NCBI GenBank assembly: GCA_965219305.1 | Contig: OZ244725.1 | Coordinates: 1,240,001-1,304,000, forward strand | Reading direction: 5' to 3' | DNA length: 64,000 bases | From: DATHTS01 sp965219305 | Lineage (GTDB): Bacteria > Acidobacteriota > Blastocatellia > Pyrinomonadales > Pyrinomonadaceae | Part shown: positions 15,325-22,597 of the stretch, piece by piece | Layout: each line of letters opens with the position of its first letter | Position numbering within the stretch: the first letter of the stretch is position 1 | Made by a program: the position numbers and the translations under genes | The notes under the pieces: model-generated | The model's input: only the letters and a program-made list of their open reading frames with translations | Databases searched by the model: none | What the model was told of the DNA's origin: nothing

Positions 15325-15720
15325 TTATTTCTTTCTGTCATTCCATAACTTTAAGACTTTATCCTTTACATCAGTTTGATTTACTTTCGACACACCTCTT
15401 TGCACTTTATACTCAAAAACTTTGTCTTTTGGTAACTCATACCATTCTGCTTTTGCATAATTTACCCAATCTTTGTATTCGATATTGAATTGATTTTGCA
15501 CAAACGAATATGACGGATTCTTTGTAATTGATTTTGGTTTTTCTTCAATCATCGTAATAGCTTTCACAGTAAATCCATTTGTAATAATTACAAATTCTCC
15601 TGCGGAGTATTTGAATCTATCAATTCCAAAAACAATTCCTTCATCTTTCATAAAATCGTAATGACTAGCGTTATTTTTTCCGCCCCAATGAGAACCCCAT
15701 TTCCACATTTTATTTTGCAT
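15325..15720 (-). CDS. AT-rich gene of unknown function, probably acquired
   Basis: The 131-residue protein is not recognised. It is rich in Trp, Lys and aromatic residues (MWKWGSHWGGKNNASHYDF, then GEFVIITNGFTVKAITMIEE). The segment GIDRFKYSAGEFVIITNG has the look of a small beta-barrel such as an EVE/PUA-like fold, but that is weak. Its base composition is clearly AT-richer than its neighbours, and its codons end in A or T far more often. It sits between the oxidoreductase and acetyltransferase genes with about six bases to the latter. Recent transfer is a reasonable inference. Confidence 0.55.
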   Translation of the reverse strand: MQNKMWKWGSHWGGKNNASHYDFMKDEGIVFGIDRFKYSAGEFVIITNGFTVKAITMIEEKPKSITKNPSYSFVQNQFNIEYKDWVNYAKAEWYELPKDKVFEYKVQRGVSKVNQTDVKDKVLKLWNDRKK

Positions 15721-15725
15721 ATTTG

Positions 15726-16328
15726 TTATTTAACCTCCGTAACAATTTTGTTTTCAATTTCATACCGCAAACCGCAAACGCATACAAATTCTCGTTTGTC
15801 CGAATCGTCAAACTTATGAAAAAGCTGTCCGCATTTGCAGACTGCGCCGATGCTTCGCGCCGGACTTCCTAAAACGAGATGAAAATCGGGAACGCTCTTT
15901 GTGACTATTGAACCCATTCCGACCATCGCCCAGCGTCCGATTTCGAGGTCGTTGCCGATGATGCAGCCCGCGCCGATGGTTGCGCCTTCGCGGACGAGCG
16001 TCGGCAGAGTGTGTTCGTCAGGCTCGCTCGGTCGCAGACTCTTTAAGTCGGGCATCGTCGCGCGCGGGAAACGGTCGTTGGTGAATGTGGTCGAAGCGGA
16101 AATCATCACGCCGTCTTCAATCGTCACGGCGGCGCAGATGTAAACCATCGCGTTGATCTTCACGCGGCTGCCGATCTTCACGTCATACGCGATATAAGTC
16201 TTTTCGCCGACGATACATTCCTCGCCGATCTCCGCGCCGTGACGAATATGCACGTTGTCCCAAACGCTCGTGCCTTCGCCGATCTTTACGTCGTTTTCGA
16301 TAATTGCCGTCGGGTGAATTTTTACCAT
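15726..16328 (-). CDS. Hexapeptide-repeat acetyltransferase, WbpD-like, with C-terminal zinc ribbon
   Basis: The 200-residue protein is a left-handed beta-helix enzyme. Hexapeptide units such as IHPTAI, IENDVK, IGEGTS and IGEECI span about residues 4-150, with the acetyl-CoA region SVPDFHLVLGSPARSIG at about 144-160. The order resembles WbpD, which N-acetylates UDP-3-amino sugars in the route to diacetamido-uronic acids. A C-terminal extension has CKCGQLF and CVCGLRY, a four-Cys ribbon of a type known in this subgroup. It would act in the cytoplasm on a UDP-sugar; the DegT aminotransferase nearby could make its substrate. Confidence 0.85.
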   Translation of the reverse strand: MVKIHPTAIIENDVKIGEGTSVWDNVHIRHGAEIGEECIVGEKTYIAYDVKIGSRVKINAMVYICAAVTIEDGVMISASTTFTNDRFPRATMPDLKSLRPSEPDEHTLPTLVREGATIGAGCIIGNDLEIGRWAMVGMGSIVTKSVPDFHLVLGSPARSIGAVCKCGQLFHKFDDSDKREFVCVCGLRYEIENKIVTEVK

Positions 16329-16346
16329 TTTAATTTTTAAGAAAGG

Positions 16347-16458
16347 TTAGCCACAGATTTACACAGATAAACACAAGATATTTTTTTGATTTTACTTAAA
16401 AAATCTTTCTTATCATCTTTTCTTTTATCCGAGTTCATCTGTGAACATCTGTGGCTAA
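16347..16458. repeat. Long imperfect hairpin (CACAGATTTACACAGAT type)
   Basis: Arms begin TTAGCCACAGATTTACACAG (16347) and end in the complementary CATCTGTGGCTAA (16458), with submotif ACACAGAT repeated. It covers the 3' end of the pseudogene at 16435, supplying its last codons. Confidence 0.8.
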
Positions 16459-16727
16459 AATTTTCTTTTCCTTCCATTCTTTGTATTTCCCGCGCAGACA
16501 TTCGTAACAAGGTCTGTATCCGGCGGCGATTGCGGTTTTCTCGTCGGCGAAAAAGACGCGCTGTTTGATGTATTTGCCTTTGGCGATCCAACGCGCCGCG
16601 CCTTGGCAGTCTAATGTGCCGTAGATTTTATCTTGCGGTGTCCGCCGAACGCGCCTTTCGTTTCGCTTTCGTAAGATTTGCCGTCCGCGCAGGTGAGCGT
16701 GTATGTTTTTTTGGTTTGAGACTTCAT
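16435..16727 (-). pseudogene. Ada-type metal-binding small protein, frameshifted
   Basis: Two frames together encode one protein. From ATG at 16727 the frame reads MKSQTKKTYTLTCADGKSYE and on to GAFGGHRK, then stops soon after. Shifting one base near 16625-16635 continues as KIYGTLDCQGAARWIAKGKY, YIKQRVFFADEKTAI and AAGYRPCYECLRGKYKEW. The second half is the Ada metal-binding (methylphosphotriester-acceptor) domain signature, including a RVFF...GYRPC..C core. The joint GGHRK-x-KIYG is expected in this family, so a single-base deletion is the simplest explanation. It may be a sequencing error instead of a true mutation. Final codons come from the hairpin. Confidence 0.7.
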
Positions 16728-16769
16728 TCAAACGAATTTTCTTGATTTCCGGTGGTTTTACGCGGCATA

Positions 16770-17094
16770 TTTATTAAAAGACTTCTCGCTTTTAGTGAAA
16801 TAAGTCTCTTCTTTTATAAAATAAGCCTTTTCTTTCGCCGGATTAAAGTCTTTTTTTCTCAAAGATGTCTTTACTTTGCTCGAATAAGCCTTTATTTTGC
16901 TCAATGTAAAGCTTCCTTTCGTCAAAATAAAGCTTATTTTGAGTAAAGTAAAGCTTACTTTCGCCGAAGTAAAGGCTTATTTAATGAAAGAAAAGGCTTA
17001 TTTTTCCCAAATAAAGCTTACTTTGCTTAAAGTAAAGACATCTTTGAGCAAAGTAAAGGCTTATTTCGTCGAAGTAAAGGCTTATTTTTATTTT
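16770..17094. repeat. 21-bp periodic array (GTAAAGGCTTATTT type), 11 exact units plus looser ones
   Basis: Exact 21-bp units start at 16864, 16885, 16906, 16927, 16948, 16969, 16990, 17011, 17032, 17053 and 17074. Each has a core close to TAAAGCTTACTTT, which is nearly palindromic, and a five- to six-base variable part ending in AAA. Upstream copies at about 16770-16863 have spacings of 21-25 bp. The array fills the 381-base gap between the Ada-like pseudogene and the oxidoreductase gene, ending 15 bases from the latter's stop codon. Confidence 0.85.
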
Positions 17095-17108
17095 TCACAC
17101 GCGGGTTT

Positions 17109-18119
17109 TTACGAAGAAAACGCCGATAAACCTTTGGAATCTTCGACTCTCGACCAGTGATCTTTATTCAAAGACCGATACGCCGCTTCGATCACTTCGA
17201 CGGAAGCCAATGCGTCTTCGGGTTTAATCAACAATTCTTCCGCGCCGTTGATCGCGTTGCGGAAATTCTCAATTTTTGAACGAAACGCCTGAACTTTGTC
17301 GTAACCCGTGCCAAAAATTGTCCAATCGGGCGACGAATTCAGTTTGTATTTCGATTCCTTCCAACCGACGTGCAAAGTTCCGTGAGTGCCGTAGATGCTG
17401 ATAAAGTTCGGCAGTTCCTTGTTGATTCCCCACGTCAGATCAACGCTCGCCGCAATTCCGTCGGCGGTTTTCGCCAGTAATTTTACGTTTTCATCAACCT
17501 GCAAACCGTTCGTTTTTCCGGCTTCGACCGCCAAGACTTCCGAGATCGCGCCGAGAAAATAGCGGATAATATCAACCGAATGCGTCCCGTTATCAATCAA
17601 AACGCCGCCGCCGCCGATCTCCGCATCGGAATTCCAACGCTTCGACATATCAACCTTCGCCGTGAAAGCGTTTTCAAACTGCAAAACCTTGCCGAGAACG
17701 CCCGACGCGATGAGCGATTTCGCTTTGACGACATCATTGACGTAGCGAAACTTCGATGCCATCGTAAATTTCACGCCCGTTCTTTCGGCGGTTTCGAGCA
17801 TCTTCACGGCTTCCGTTGACGAAAGACAGAGCGGTTTTTCGCAGAGAACGTGCTTGCCGCGTTCCATAAAATGAATCGCAATCTCAGGATGCGAATTCGG
17901 CGGCGTGGAAACGATCACGGCATCGAATTCGGCGTTTTCGCCCAATGTTTTATAATCCGCAAACGCCTTCGCATTAAACGGTTCGGCAAACGCCTTCGCC
18001 GAATTTTCATTGACATCGGCAACCGCGACGAGCTCACAGCAATCGCTGGTTTGAAAAGCCTGTGCATAAGTTTGAGCGATTCCGCCCGTTCCGATAAGTG
18101 CAAATTTTAGTTTATTCAT
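17109..18119 (-). CDS. Gfo/Idh/MocA-family sugar oxidoreductase
   Basis: The 336-residue protein begins KFALIGTGGIAQTYAQAF (NAD-binding Rossmann, about 4-21), then VSTPPNSHPEIAI and GKHVLCEKPLCLS with the EKP catalytic-lysine motif at about 93-95. GGGVLIDNGTHSVDIIRYFLG (about 170-190) carries the D-x-x-x-H substrate motif. Together these are standard for the family, which oxidises or reduces sugars and sugar nucleotides. With the neighbouring DegT aminotransferase and acetyltransferase it could oxidise C3 of a UDP-sugar before transamination (WbpB role), though the sequence is not close enough to say so firmly. The final residues run up to the 21-bp array. Confidence 0.85.
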   Translation of the reverse strand: MNKLKFALIGTGGIAQTYAQAFQTSDCCELVAVADVNENSAKAFAEPFNAKAFADYKTLGENAEFDAVIVSTPPNSHPEIAIHFMERGKHVLCEKPLCLSSTEAVKMLETAERTGVKFTMASKFRYVNDVVKAKSLIASGVLGKVLQFENAFTAKVDMSKRWNSDAEIGGGGVLIDNGTHSVDIIRYFLGAISEVLAVEAGKTNGLQVDENVKLLAKTADGIAASVDLTWGINKELPNFISIYGTHGTLHVGWKESKYKLNSSPDWTIFGTGYDKVQAFRSKIENFRNAINGAEELLIKPEDALASVEVIEAAYRSLNKDHWSRVEDSKGLSAFSS

Positions 18120-18131
18120 AAGATTTTTTTT

Positions 18132-18232
18132 GCCGCGGATTTCGCGGATAAACGCGGATTAAATCAAAGAAAAATATAATTCAATACTAAATCTTTTTAA
18201 ATCTTATCCGCGTCATCCGCGAAATCCGCGGC
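18132..18232. repeat. Long imperfect hairpin (CGCGGATTTCGCGGAT type)
   Basis: Arms GCCGCGGATTTCGCGGATAA (18132) and the complementary TCCGCGAAATCCGCGGC (ending 18232), built of CGCGGAT submotifs, flank an AT-rich centre. It occupies the gap between the DegT gene's stop and the next start. Confidence 0.85.
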
Positions 18233-18241
18233 TAACTTTCC

Positions 18242-19534
18242 TTAGTTTTCGTAACAGCGATTGCTGCCGCAAACGACACAATTTTCGTCAGATGTTTGAG
18301 CATTTTCAATCGTCACCGCCGAAACCGCTTCGCGAATCGAGTCGGCTAAAAATTCGACGTGTTCTTCTCTGTAACATTCGTTGATCGGCAAAACGAGAAT
18401 GTCGTGCAGACCTTTTAATGTGCCGGGAAATTTTTCGTCAGAATAATTGACGGCTTCGGGACGCGCTAAATTAAACGGATAATGCGAATCGCCGAACGTG
18501 TTTTGATCGCGGAAAACCATACATTTGTAAGCAGGTTTGACAACGTAACGAGGCGCGCTGGCAACATCGTAAGTTTTTAGTGCCTTCGATAATCCGACCG
18601 CGCCGTCTTCGATCTTATTATCGTCAACGCGCAGGCAGTATTTCCAATAAGTCATCGTCGCATTTTCGGCTGGCTTGTAACTTTCGATGCCGTCAATTCC
18701 GTCGAGCTTTTCGTCTAAAAGTTTCGCCATTTTCTGACGCTGTTCGACCGATTTATCCAACTTTTTAAGCTGTTCGTAAGCAATCGCGGCTTGCAGTTCG
18801 GTCATCCGGTAATTGAGCGCGATAAAATAATGATCGGGATTTTCGTCGCCGTAGCCCCACGCTTTGTTGATGCAGAGATACAAACGCCGCGCAAGTTCGT
18901 CATCGTTCGTGACGACAATTCCGCCTTCGCCCGTCGTCATCTGCTTTCCTTGCTGAAACGAAAACGCGCCGATCTTGCCGATCGTGCCGACCTTTTGACC
19001 GTCAACCGTCGCCATAAACGACTGCGCCGTGTCTTCAATGACGGGAATGCCGCGTGAATCGGCGAGTTCCATAATTTCCTTCATCCGCGCCGGATTTCCG
19101 AACAGATGAGTGACGATAATCGCCTTTGTTTTATCGGACAAAACTTTTTCGATAGTTTCCGCCGTGACATTCAAAGTCTTCGGGCAAACGTCCGCAAAAA
19201 CCGGAATCGCGCCTTGATAGACGATCGGTGTCAACGCGCCCATATCGGTGATCGAAGTCGTTACGATCTCGTCGCCCGGATTCGGATTGATCGCCGCAAT
19301 CGCCACGTGAACCGCCGCCGAACCGGAATTACAGGCGTATGCGTATTTCACGCCCATCTTTTCGGCAAACTCTTTTTCAAGCAATTTGCCGTATTTTCCT
19401 TTCGTCGTAATTAAAGTTCCTGATTCGAGAACTTCGCGCACGGCGTTTAACTCTTCCGCCCCGAAAGTTCTTCCCGAAGCGTCCTGATCGTTTGGTAGTT
19501 TTAACATTTTCTTAGGGTTTGCTGTCGCTGTCAT
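18242..19534 (-). CDS. DegT/DnrJ/EryC1-family PLP aminotransferase
   Basis: This 430-residue enzyme has the family's landmarks: GSAAVHVAIAAINPNPGDEIVTT (about 71-93), the IEDTAQSF Asp that holds the pyridine nitrogen, and GAFSFQQGKQMTTGEGG with the PLP-binding Lys at about residue 199. RMTELQAAIAYEQL completes the fold. These enzymes transfer an amino group to a keto-sugar nucleotide. Cluster context (oxidoreductase, acetyltransferase, epimerase) suggests a 3-amino or similar UDP-sugar. The C-terminus has an odd extra Cys cluster (CVVCGSNRC), perhaps a zinc knuckle. Confidence 0.88.
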   Translation of the reverse strand: MTATANPKKMLKLPNDQDASGRTFGAEELNAVREVLESGTLITTKGKYGKLLEKEFAEKMGVKYAYACNSGSAAVHVAIAAINPNPGDEIVTTSITDMGALTPIVYQGAIPVFADVCPKTLNVTAETIEKVLSDKTKAIIVTHLFGNPARMKEIMELADSRGIPVIEDTAQSFMATVDGQKVGTIGKIGAFSFQQGKQMTTGEGGIVVTNDDELARRLYLCINKAWGYGDENPDHYFIALNYRMTELQAAIAYEQLKKLDKSVEQRQKMAKLLDEKLDGIDGIESYKPAENATMTYWKYCLRVDDNKIEDGAVGLSKALKTYDVASAPRYVVKPAYKCMVFRDQNTFGDSHYPFNLARPEAVNYSDEKFPGTLKGLHDILVLPINECYREEHVEFLADSIREAVSAVTIENAQTSDENCVVCGSNRCYEN

Positions 19535-19554
19535 ATATTATTTTTATTTCTTGC

Positions 19555-19635
19555 CCACGAAATACACGAATGAAACGAAAAAAGACAATTGATTTTTTTT
19601 GTTTTATTTTCGTAGTTTTAGTGTATTTCGTGAAC
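19555..19635. repeat. Long imperfect hairpin (CCACGAAATACACGAA type)
   Basis: Left arm GCCCACGAAATACACGAAT at 19555, right arm AGTGTATTTCGTGAAC ending 19635, with a T-rich centre. It lies between the fused deacetylase gene and the DegT gene. Confidence 0.75.
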
Positions 19636-19643
19636 ATAATTTC

Positions 19644-21356
19644 TTATATTTTTTTATCAATATCAACCTGTGGTTGAAGTTTTTCTTTTGTTAAAGAAGT
19701 TTTAATCGGTTCGGATTTCCGAAACCAACGCATTTTCGCCAGTTTCGAGAGAAGCTTTAAATGCCCGAAAATCGTCCGCGCCGTTTTCATTTTTGAAAAT
19801 CCGAACAGACGAACTTCCAGAACCGCCGGATATTCGACAATCTTTCCGCCGCTCAGATCAATGCGTCCGAGCATTTCCGCCACGCCGAGAAAACCGTTTT
19901 CGTGCAGTTTCATACCGGCAAACGAATTTCTGCGATAGACGCGGAAACAACTCGTATATGTGTCGAGTTTCGATTTCAAAACCGTGCGGTAAAGCATTGA
20001 TGCGCCTTTCGATAAAAACAAACGCCATTCAGGGACATTCCGCACGCCGCCTTTCGCGTGATACGGCGAAGCGGTGACGAGATCGGTGTTTTCCGTCAAA
20101 AGCGGGATCATTTTCACGAGTTCGTGCGGATCATAAGTGCAGTCGCAATCCATCGAACAGACGATTTCAGTGTCCGATGCTTTGATTCCGGTCATAATTC
20201 CCGCCGCCACGCCTTTATTTTCTTTATGCTGAAGAATTTTTACGTTTTCCTGTTCGCCGAAAAGTTCTTGCAGTTTCCCGAACGTATTATCTTTGCTTTT
20301 GTCGTCAACAAAAATAAATTCCGCAGAATATCCTTTTTGATTCAGATCATTTTCGACGCTTCGCAAAGTGTTCGACAAATATGGAATCGCCGCTTCTTCG
20401 TTATAAAAAGGAATCACGATAGACACGGAAGTCCTGAATGCCGAGTGCTGAGTGCTGATTTTTTCCGGCGCACTTTGCACTTTGCACTTTGCACTTTGCA
20501 CTATTTCAATATCGTTTTTGAGTCCGAGAATTTCCGCCGCGTTCGTAAAATTGTAACGGCGAAAATATTCCTTCAAAACCCATTCCATTTTGTCGAGCTT
20601 GCGGTAATGACGCACGCGATTGTAACGGCTCGCGGCGGAAATTCGCGGTTGTTCGGGATCGAGTTCCCAGACGTGAAAATAAAGAACGAACGGCGCGTTA
20701 TAACGTCTGTGCCAATCTTGCACGGCGTGGCGCATCATCGTAAAAGGAATCTGACGAAAATAATTCCCGCCGGAAATCGGTAAAAGTCCGACACCGATAT
20801 TGCGCGTCGAATACGGAAATTCCCAGATAATTTTCTCGCTCGTCTGAACTTGATGAGCGAAACGTTTTTGCTTTTCATCTTTCGTGACCGGCAAAAACGA
20901 TGCGTCGTAAACCAAACCTTCTTCCGCCAAAATATCCAAAACCCAAGCGTCTTTTTCGTAAGACAATTTTTCCGCCGAACGATAACCGATGATTTTCTGT
21001 CCGCCCGCATCTTCCAAAACTTGATTCGTCCGCCGCAAATCTTCGCGGAATTCATCCGGCGTTAAATGCCGCAAACTTCGATGATAAAACCCGCGAGAAG
21101 CAACTTCGTGTCCGCGAGAAACGATCTCACGAATCAATTTCGGATTCTGCTCGGCGATCCAACCGAGAACGAAAAACGTCGCTTTGACATTAAATTCGTC
21201 TAATAAATCCAACGCTTTTAAAGTGTTTTGCTCATAACGCGGCTCGAAATTCGACCAATTTCTCTGCTGAATCAAATTCTCGAATGCGCCGACGTGAAAA
21301 TAATCTTCCACGAGAACGGTCAAGAGATGTTGTTTTTTCGTCTGTTGTTCAGTCAT
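19644..21356 (-). CDS. Fusion of NodB-type polysaccharide deacetylase and GT2 glycosyltransferase
   Basis: A 570-residue fusion. Residues 1-275 are a polysaccharide deacetylase of the exosortase/PEP-CTERM-associated type: VEDYFHVGAF near 16-25 with the catalytic Asp, RGFYHRSLRHLTPDEF as the His metal motif, GYRSAEKLSYEKDAW, then a DUF3473-like tail. Residues of about 308-545 are a GT2 family transferase: VSIVIPFYNEE, EFIFVDDKSKDNTF and the DCDC D-x-D type donor motif, resembling polyprenyl-phosphate sugar transferases. The linker (about 283-303) is encoded by GCACTTT heptamer repeats. Fusion of two cluster enzymes suggests linked deacetylation and sugar transfer. No transmembrane tail is seen. 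Confidence 0.82.
   Translation of the reverse strand: MTEQQTKKQHLLTVLVEDYFHVGAFENLIQQRNWSNFEPRYEQNTLKALDLLDEFNVKATFFVLGWIAEQNPKLIREIVSRGHEVASRGFYHRSLRHLTPDEFREDLRRTNQVLEDAGGQKIIGYRSAEKLSYEKDAWVLDILAEEGLVYDASFLPVTKDEKQKRFAHQVQTSEKIIWEFPYSTRNIGVGLLPISGGNYFRQIPFTMMRHAVQDWHRRYNAPFVLYFHVWELDPEQPRISAASRYNRVRHYRKLDKMEWVLKEYFRRYNFTNAAEILGLKNDIEIVQSAKCKVQSAPEKISTQHSAFRTSVSIVIPFYNEEAAIPYLSNTLRSVENDLNQKGYSAEFIFVDDKSKDNTFGKLQELFGEQENVKILQHKENKGVAAGIMTGIKASDTEIVCSMDCDCTYDPHELVKMIPLLTENTDLVTASPYHAKGGVRNVPEWRLFLSKGASMLYRTVLKSKLDTYTSCFRVYRRNSFAGMKLHENGFLGVAEMLGRIDLSGGKIVEYPAVLEVRLFGFSKMKTARTIFGHLKLLSKLAKMRWFRKSEPIKTSLTKEKLQPQVDIDKKI
20448..20508. repeat. Heptamer repeat (GCACTTT) inside the deacetylase-GT2 linker
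   Basis: Four to five direct copies of GCACTTT/TGCACTT lie at about 20470-20504, with shorter inverted relatives (GAGTGCTGAGTGCTG) at 20450-20462. They encode the linker between the two enzyme domains in the fused protein. Confidence 0.8.
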
Positions 21357-21369
21357 TTACATTCGCGCG

Positions 21370-21464
21370 TTTGGAGTTCCAACTTTAGTTGGCTTTTTCT
21401 CACGCTTCAGCGTGTTTCCGCCGGCGAAGCGCGGCGGAAAGCCAACTAAAGTTGGAACTCCAAA
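21370..21464. repeat. Perfect 27-bp inverted repeat with inner hairpins
   Basis: Arms at 21370-21396 and 21438-21464 are exactly complementary (TTGGAGTTCCAACTTTAG core). Inside are two smaller perfect hairpins: CACGC/GCGTG around 21401-21414 and TTTCCGCCG/CGGCGGAAA around 21415-21440. The right arm contains the last codons and stop of the epimerase gene. Confidence 0.9.
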
Positions 21465-22585
21465 CGACGCTCTAAAATTTCAACGATTCGGTTTGCAGTT
21501 TTCCCGTCGCCGAACGGATTTTCGATTTCTTTTACGGAATTTATCCAATCTTCATCATTATAATTGGTTTCGAGCAATTCTTCGAGCGAATTTTCGCCGA
21601 CGAGTTTTGCCACGCCGCTTTCGATCGCTTCCATTCGTTCGGTATTTTCCCGCAAAACCAAAACCGGAACTCCCAAACTCGGTGCTTCTTCCTGCACGCC
21701 GCCGGAATCTGAAACGATCAGCCAACTGTTTTTCATCAAATTTACAAAATCTGCATAATCGAGAGGTTTCAAAAGAAAAATTCTTTCGTGATCTTTCAAG
21801 AATTCATCGGTTATTTTCCTGACATTCGGATTCGGATGAACCGGAAATATCAAACAAATGTCGGAATGTGTTTCGACGAATTCGCGCAGAATCTTTAAAT
21901 TGCCGCTCATCTTTTCGCCGAAACTTTCGCGGCGGTGAGTCGTCAGCAAAATTCTCTTTAATTTTTTCGTTTTCTCGATCAAATTTGCGATTTCTTCGTT
22001 TGGCGTTTCGTTTGCGAGAATAAAATTGAGCGCGTCAACAATTGTGTTTCCAGTGACGAAAATATTTTCGTCCGCTACATTTTCAGCCAGAACATTTTCG
22101 CGGTTTTTCTTTGTCGCGGCGAAATGAAATTTGGCGATCTGCGAAATAACACGACGGTTCATTTCTTCGGGAAAAGGACTCAGAGCGTTTCCCGAACGAA
22201 GTCCGGCTTCGATGTGTCCGACTGAAATTTTGCGATTAAATCCCGCCAACGCGCCCGACATCGCCGTTGTCGTATCGCCTTGCACGAGAATTAAATCGGG
22301 TTTTTCCTTTTCCAAAACTTCGTCCAAACGGCACAAAACTTTAGCCGCAACCGCGTTCGGCGTTTGATTTTCGCTCATTACTTCAAGATCGTAATCGGCG
22401 GAAACATCGAAAATTTTAATAAACGGCGCGAGCAAATCCGTGTGCTGGCTCGATGAAACGACGACGGTTTGAAATTTCACGTGATTTTTAAGCGAATTAA
22501 TGACGGGGGCAAGTTTTATCAATTCGGGACGAGTTCCGAAAAGCACGAGAATTTTGTAATCTTGTTTTTGAAGCGTCGAAAGCAT
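21446..22585 (-). CDS. wecB: UDP-N-acetylglucosamine 2-epimerase (non-hydrolysing), WecB-like
   Basis: The 379-residue protein shows the full family signature: ILVLFGTRPELIKLAPVI (about 12-29), VQGDTTTAMSGALAGF (about 100-115), VGHIEAGLRSG (about 121-131), and the C-terminal SDSGGVQEEAPSLGVPVLVLRENTER (about 292-317). It interconverts UDP-GlcNAc and UDP-ManNAc, or with the WbpI branch the diacetamido-uronic acid UDP-sugar. In this cluster the WbpI role is possible. The last residues lie within a perfect 27-bp inverted repeat. The start is 12 bases from the divergent TonB receptor start, which is unusually tight. Confidence 0.9.
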   Translation of the reverse strand: MLSTLQKQDYKILVLFGTRPELIKLAPVINSLKNHVKFQTVVVSSSQHTDLLAPFIKIFDVSADYDLEVMSENQTPNAVAAKVLCRLDEVLEKEKPDLILVQGDTTTAMSGALAGFNRKISVGHIEAGLRSGNALSPFPEEMNRRVISQIAKFHFAATKKNRENVLAENVADENIFVTGNTIVDALNFILANETPNEEIANLIEKTKKLKRILLTTHRRESFGEKMSGNLKILREFVETHSDICLIFPVHPNPNVRKITDEFLKDHERIFLLKPLDYADFVNLMKNSWLIVSDSGGVQEEAPSLGVPVLVLRENTERMEAIESGVAKLVGENSLEELLETNYNDEDWINSVKEIENPFGDGKTANRIVEILERRLEFQL

Positions 22586-22597
22586 TTTACAAATTTT

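Noticed and set aside
16752..17160. Two overlapping open frames with heptad-like Lys/Val/Phe repeats in the 21-bp array
   Set aside because: A 21-bp period keeps one frame open by chance; no ribosome binding site and no codon bias fit a gene.
20058..20783. Plus-strand frame of 241 codons
   Set aside because: It is antisense to the deacetylase-GT2 fusion, which has clear motifs in the other strand.
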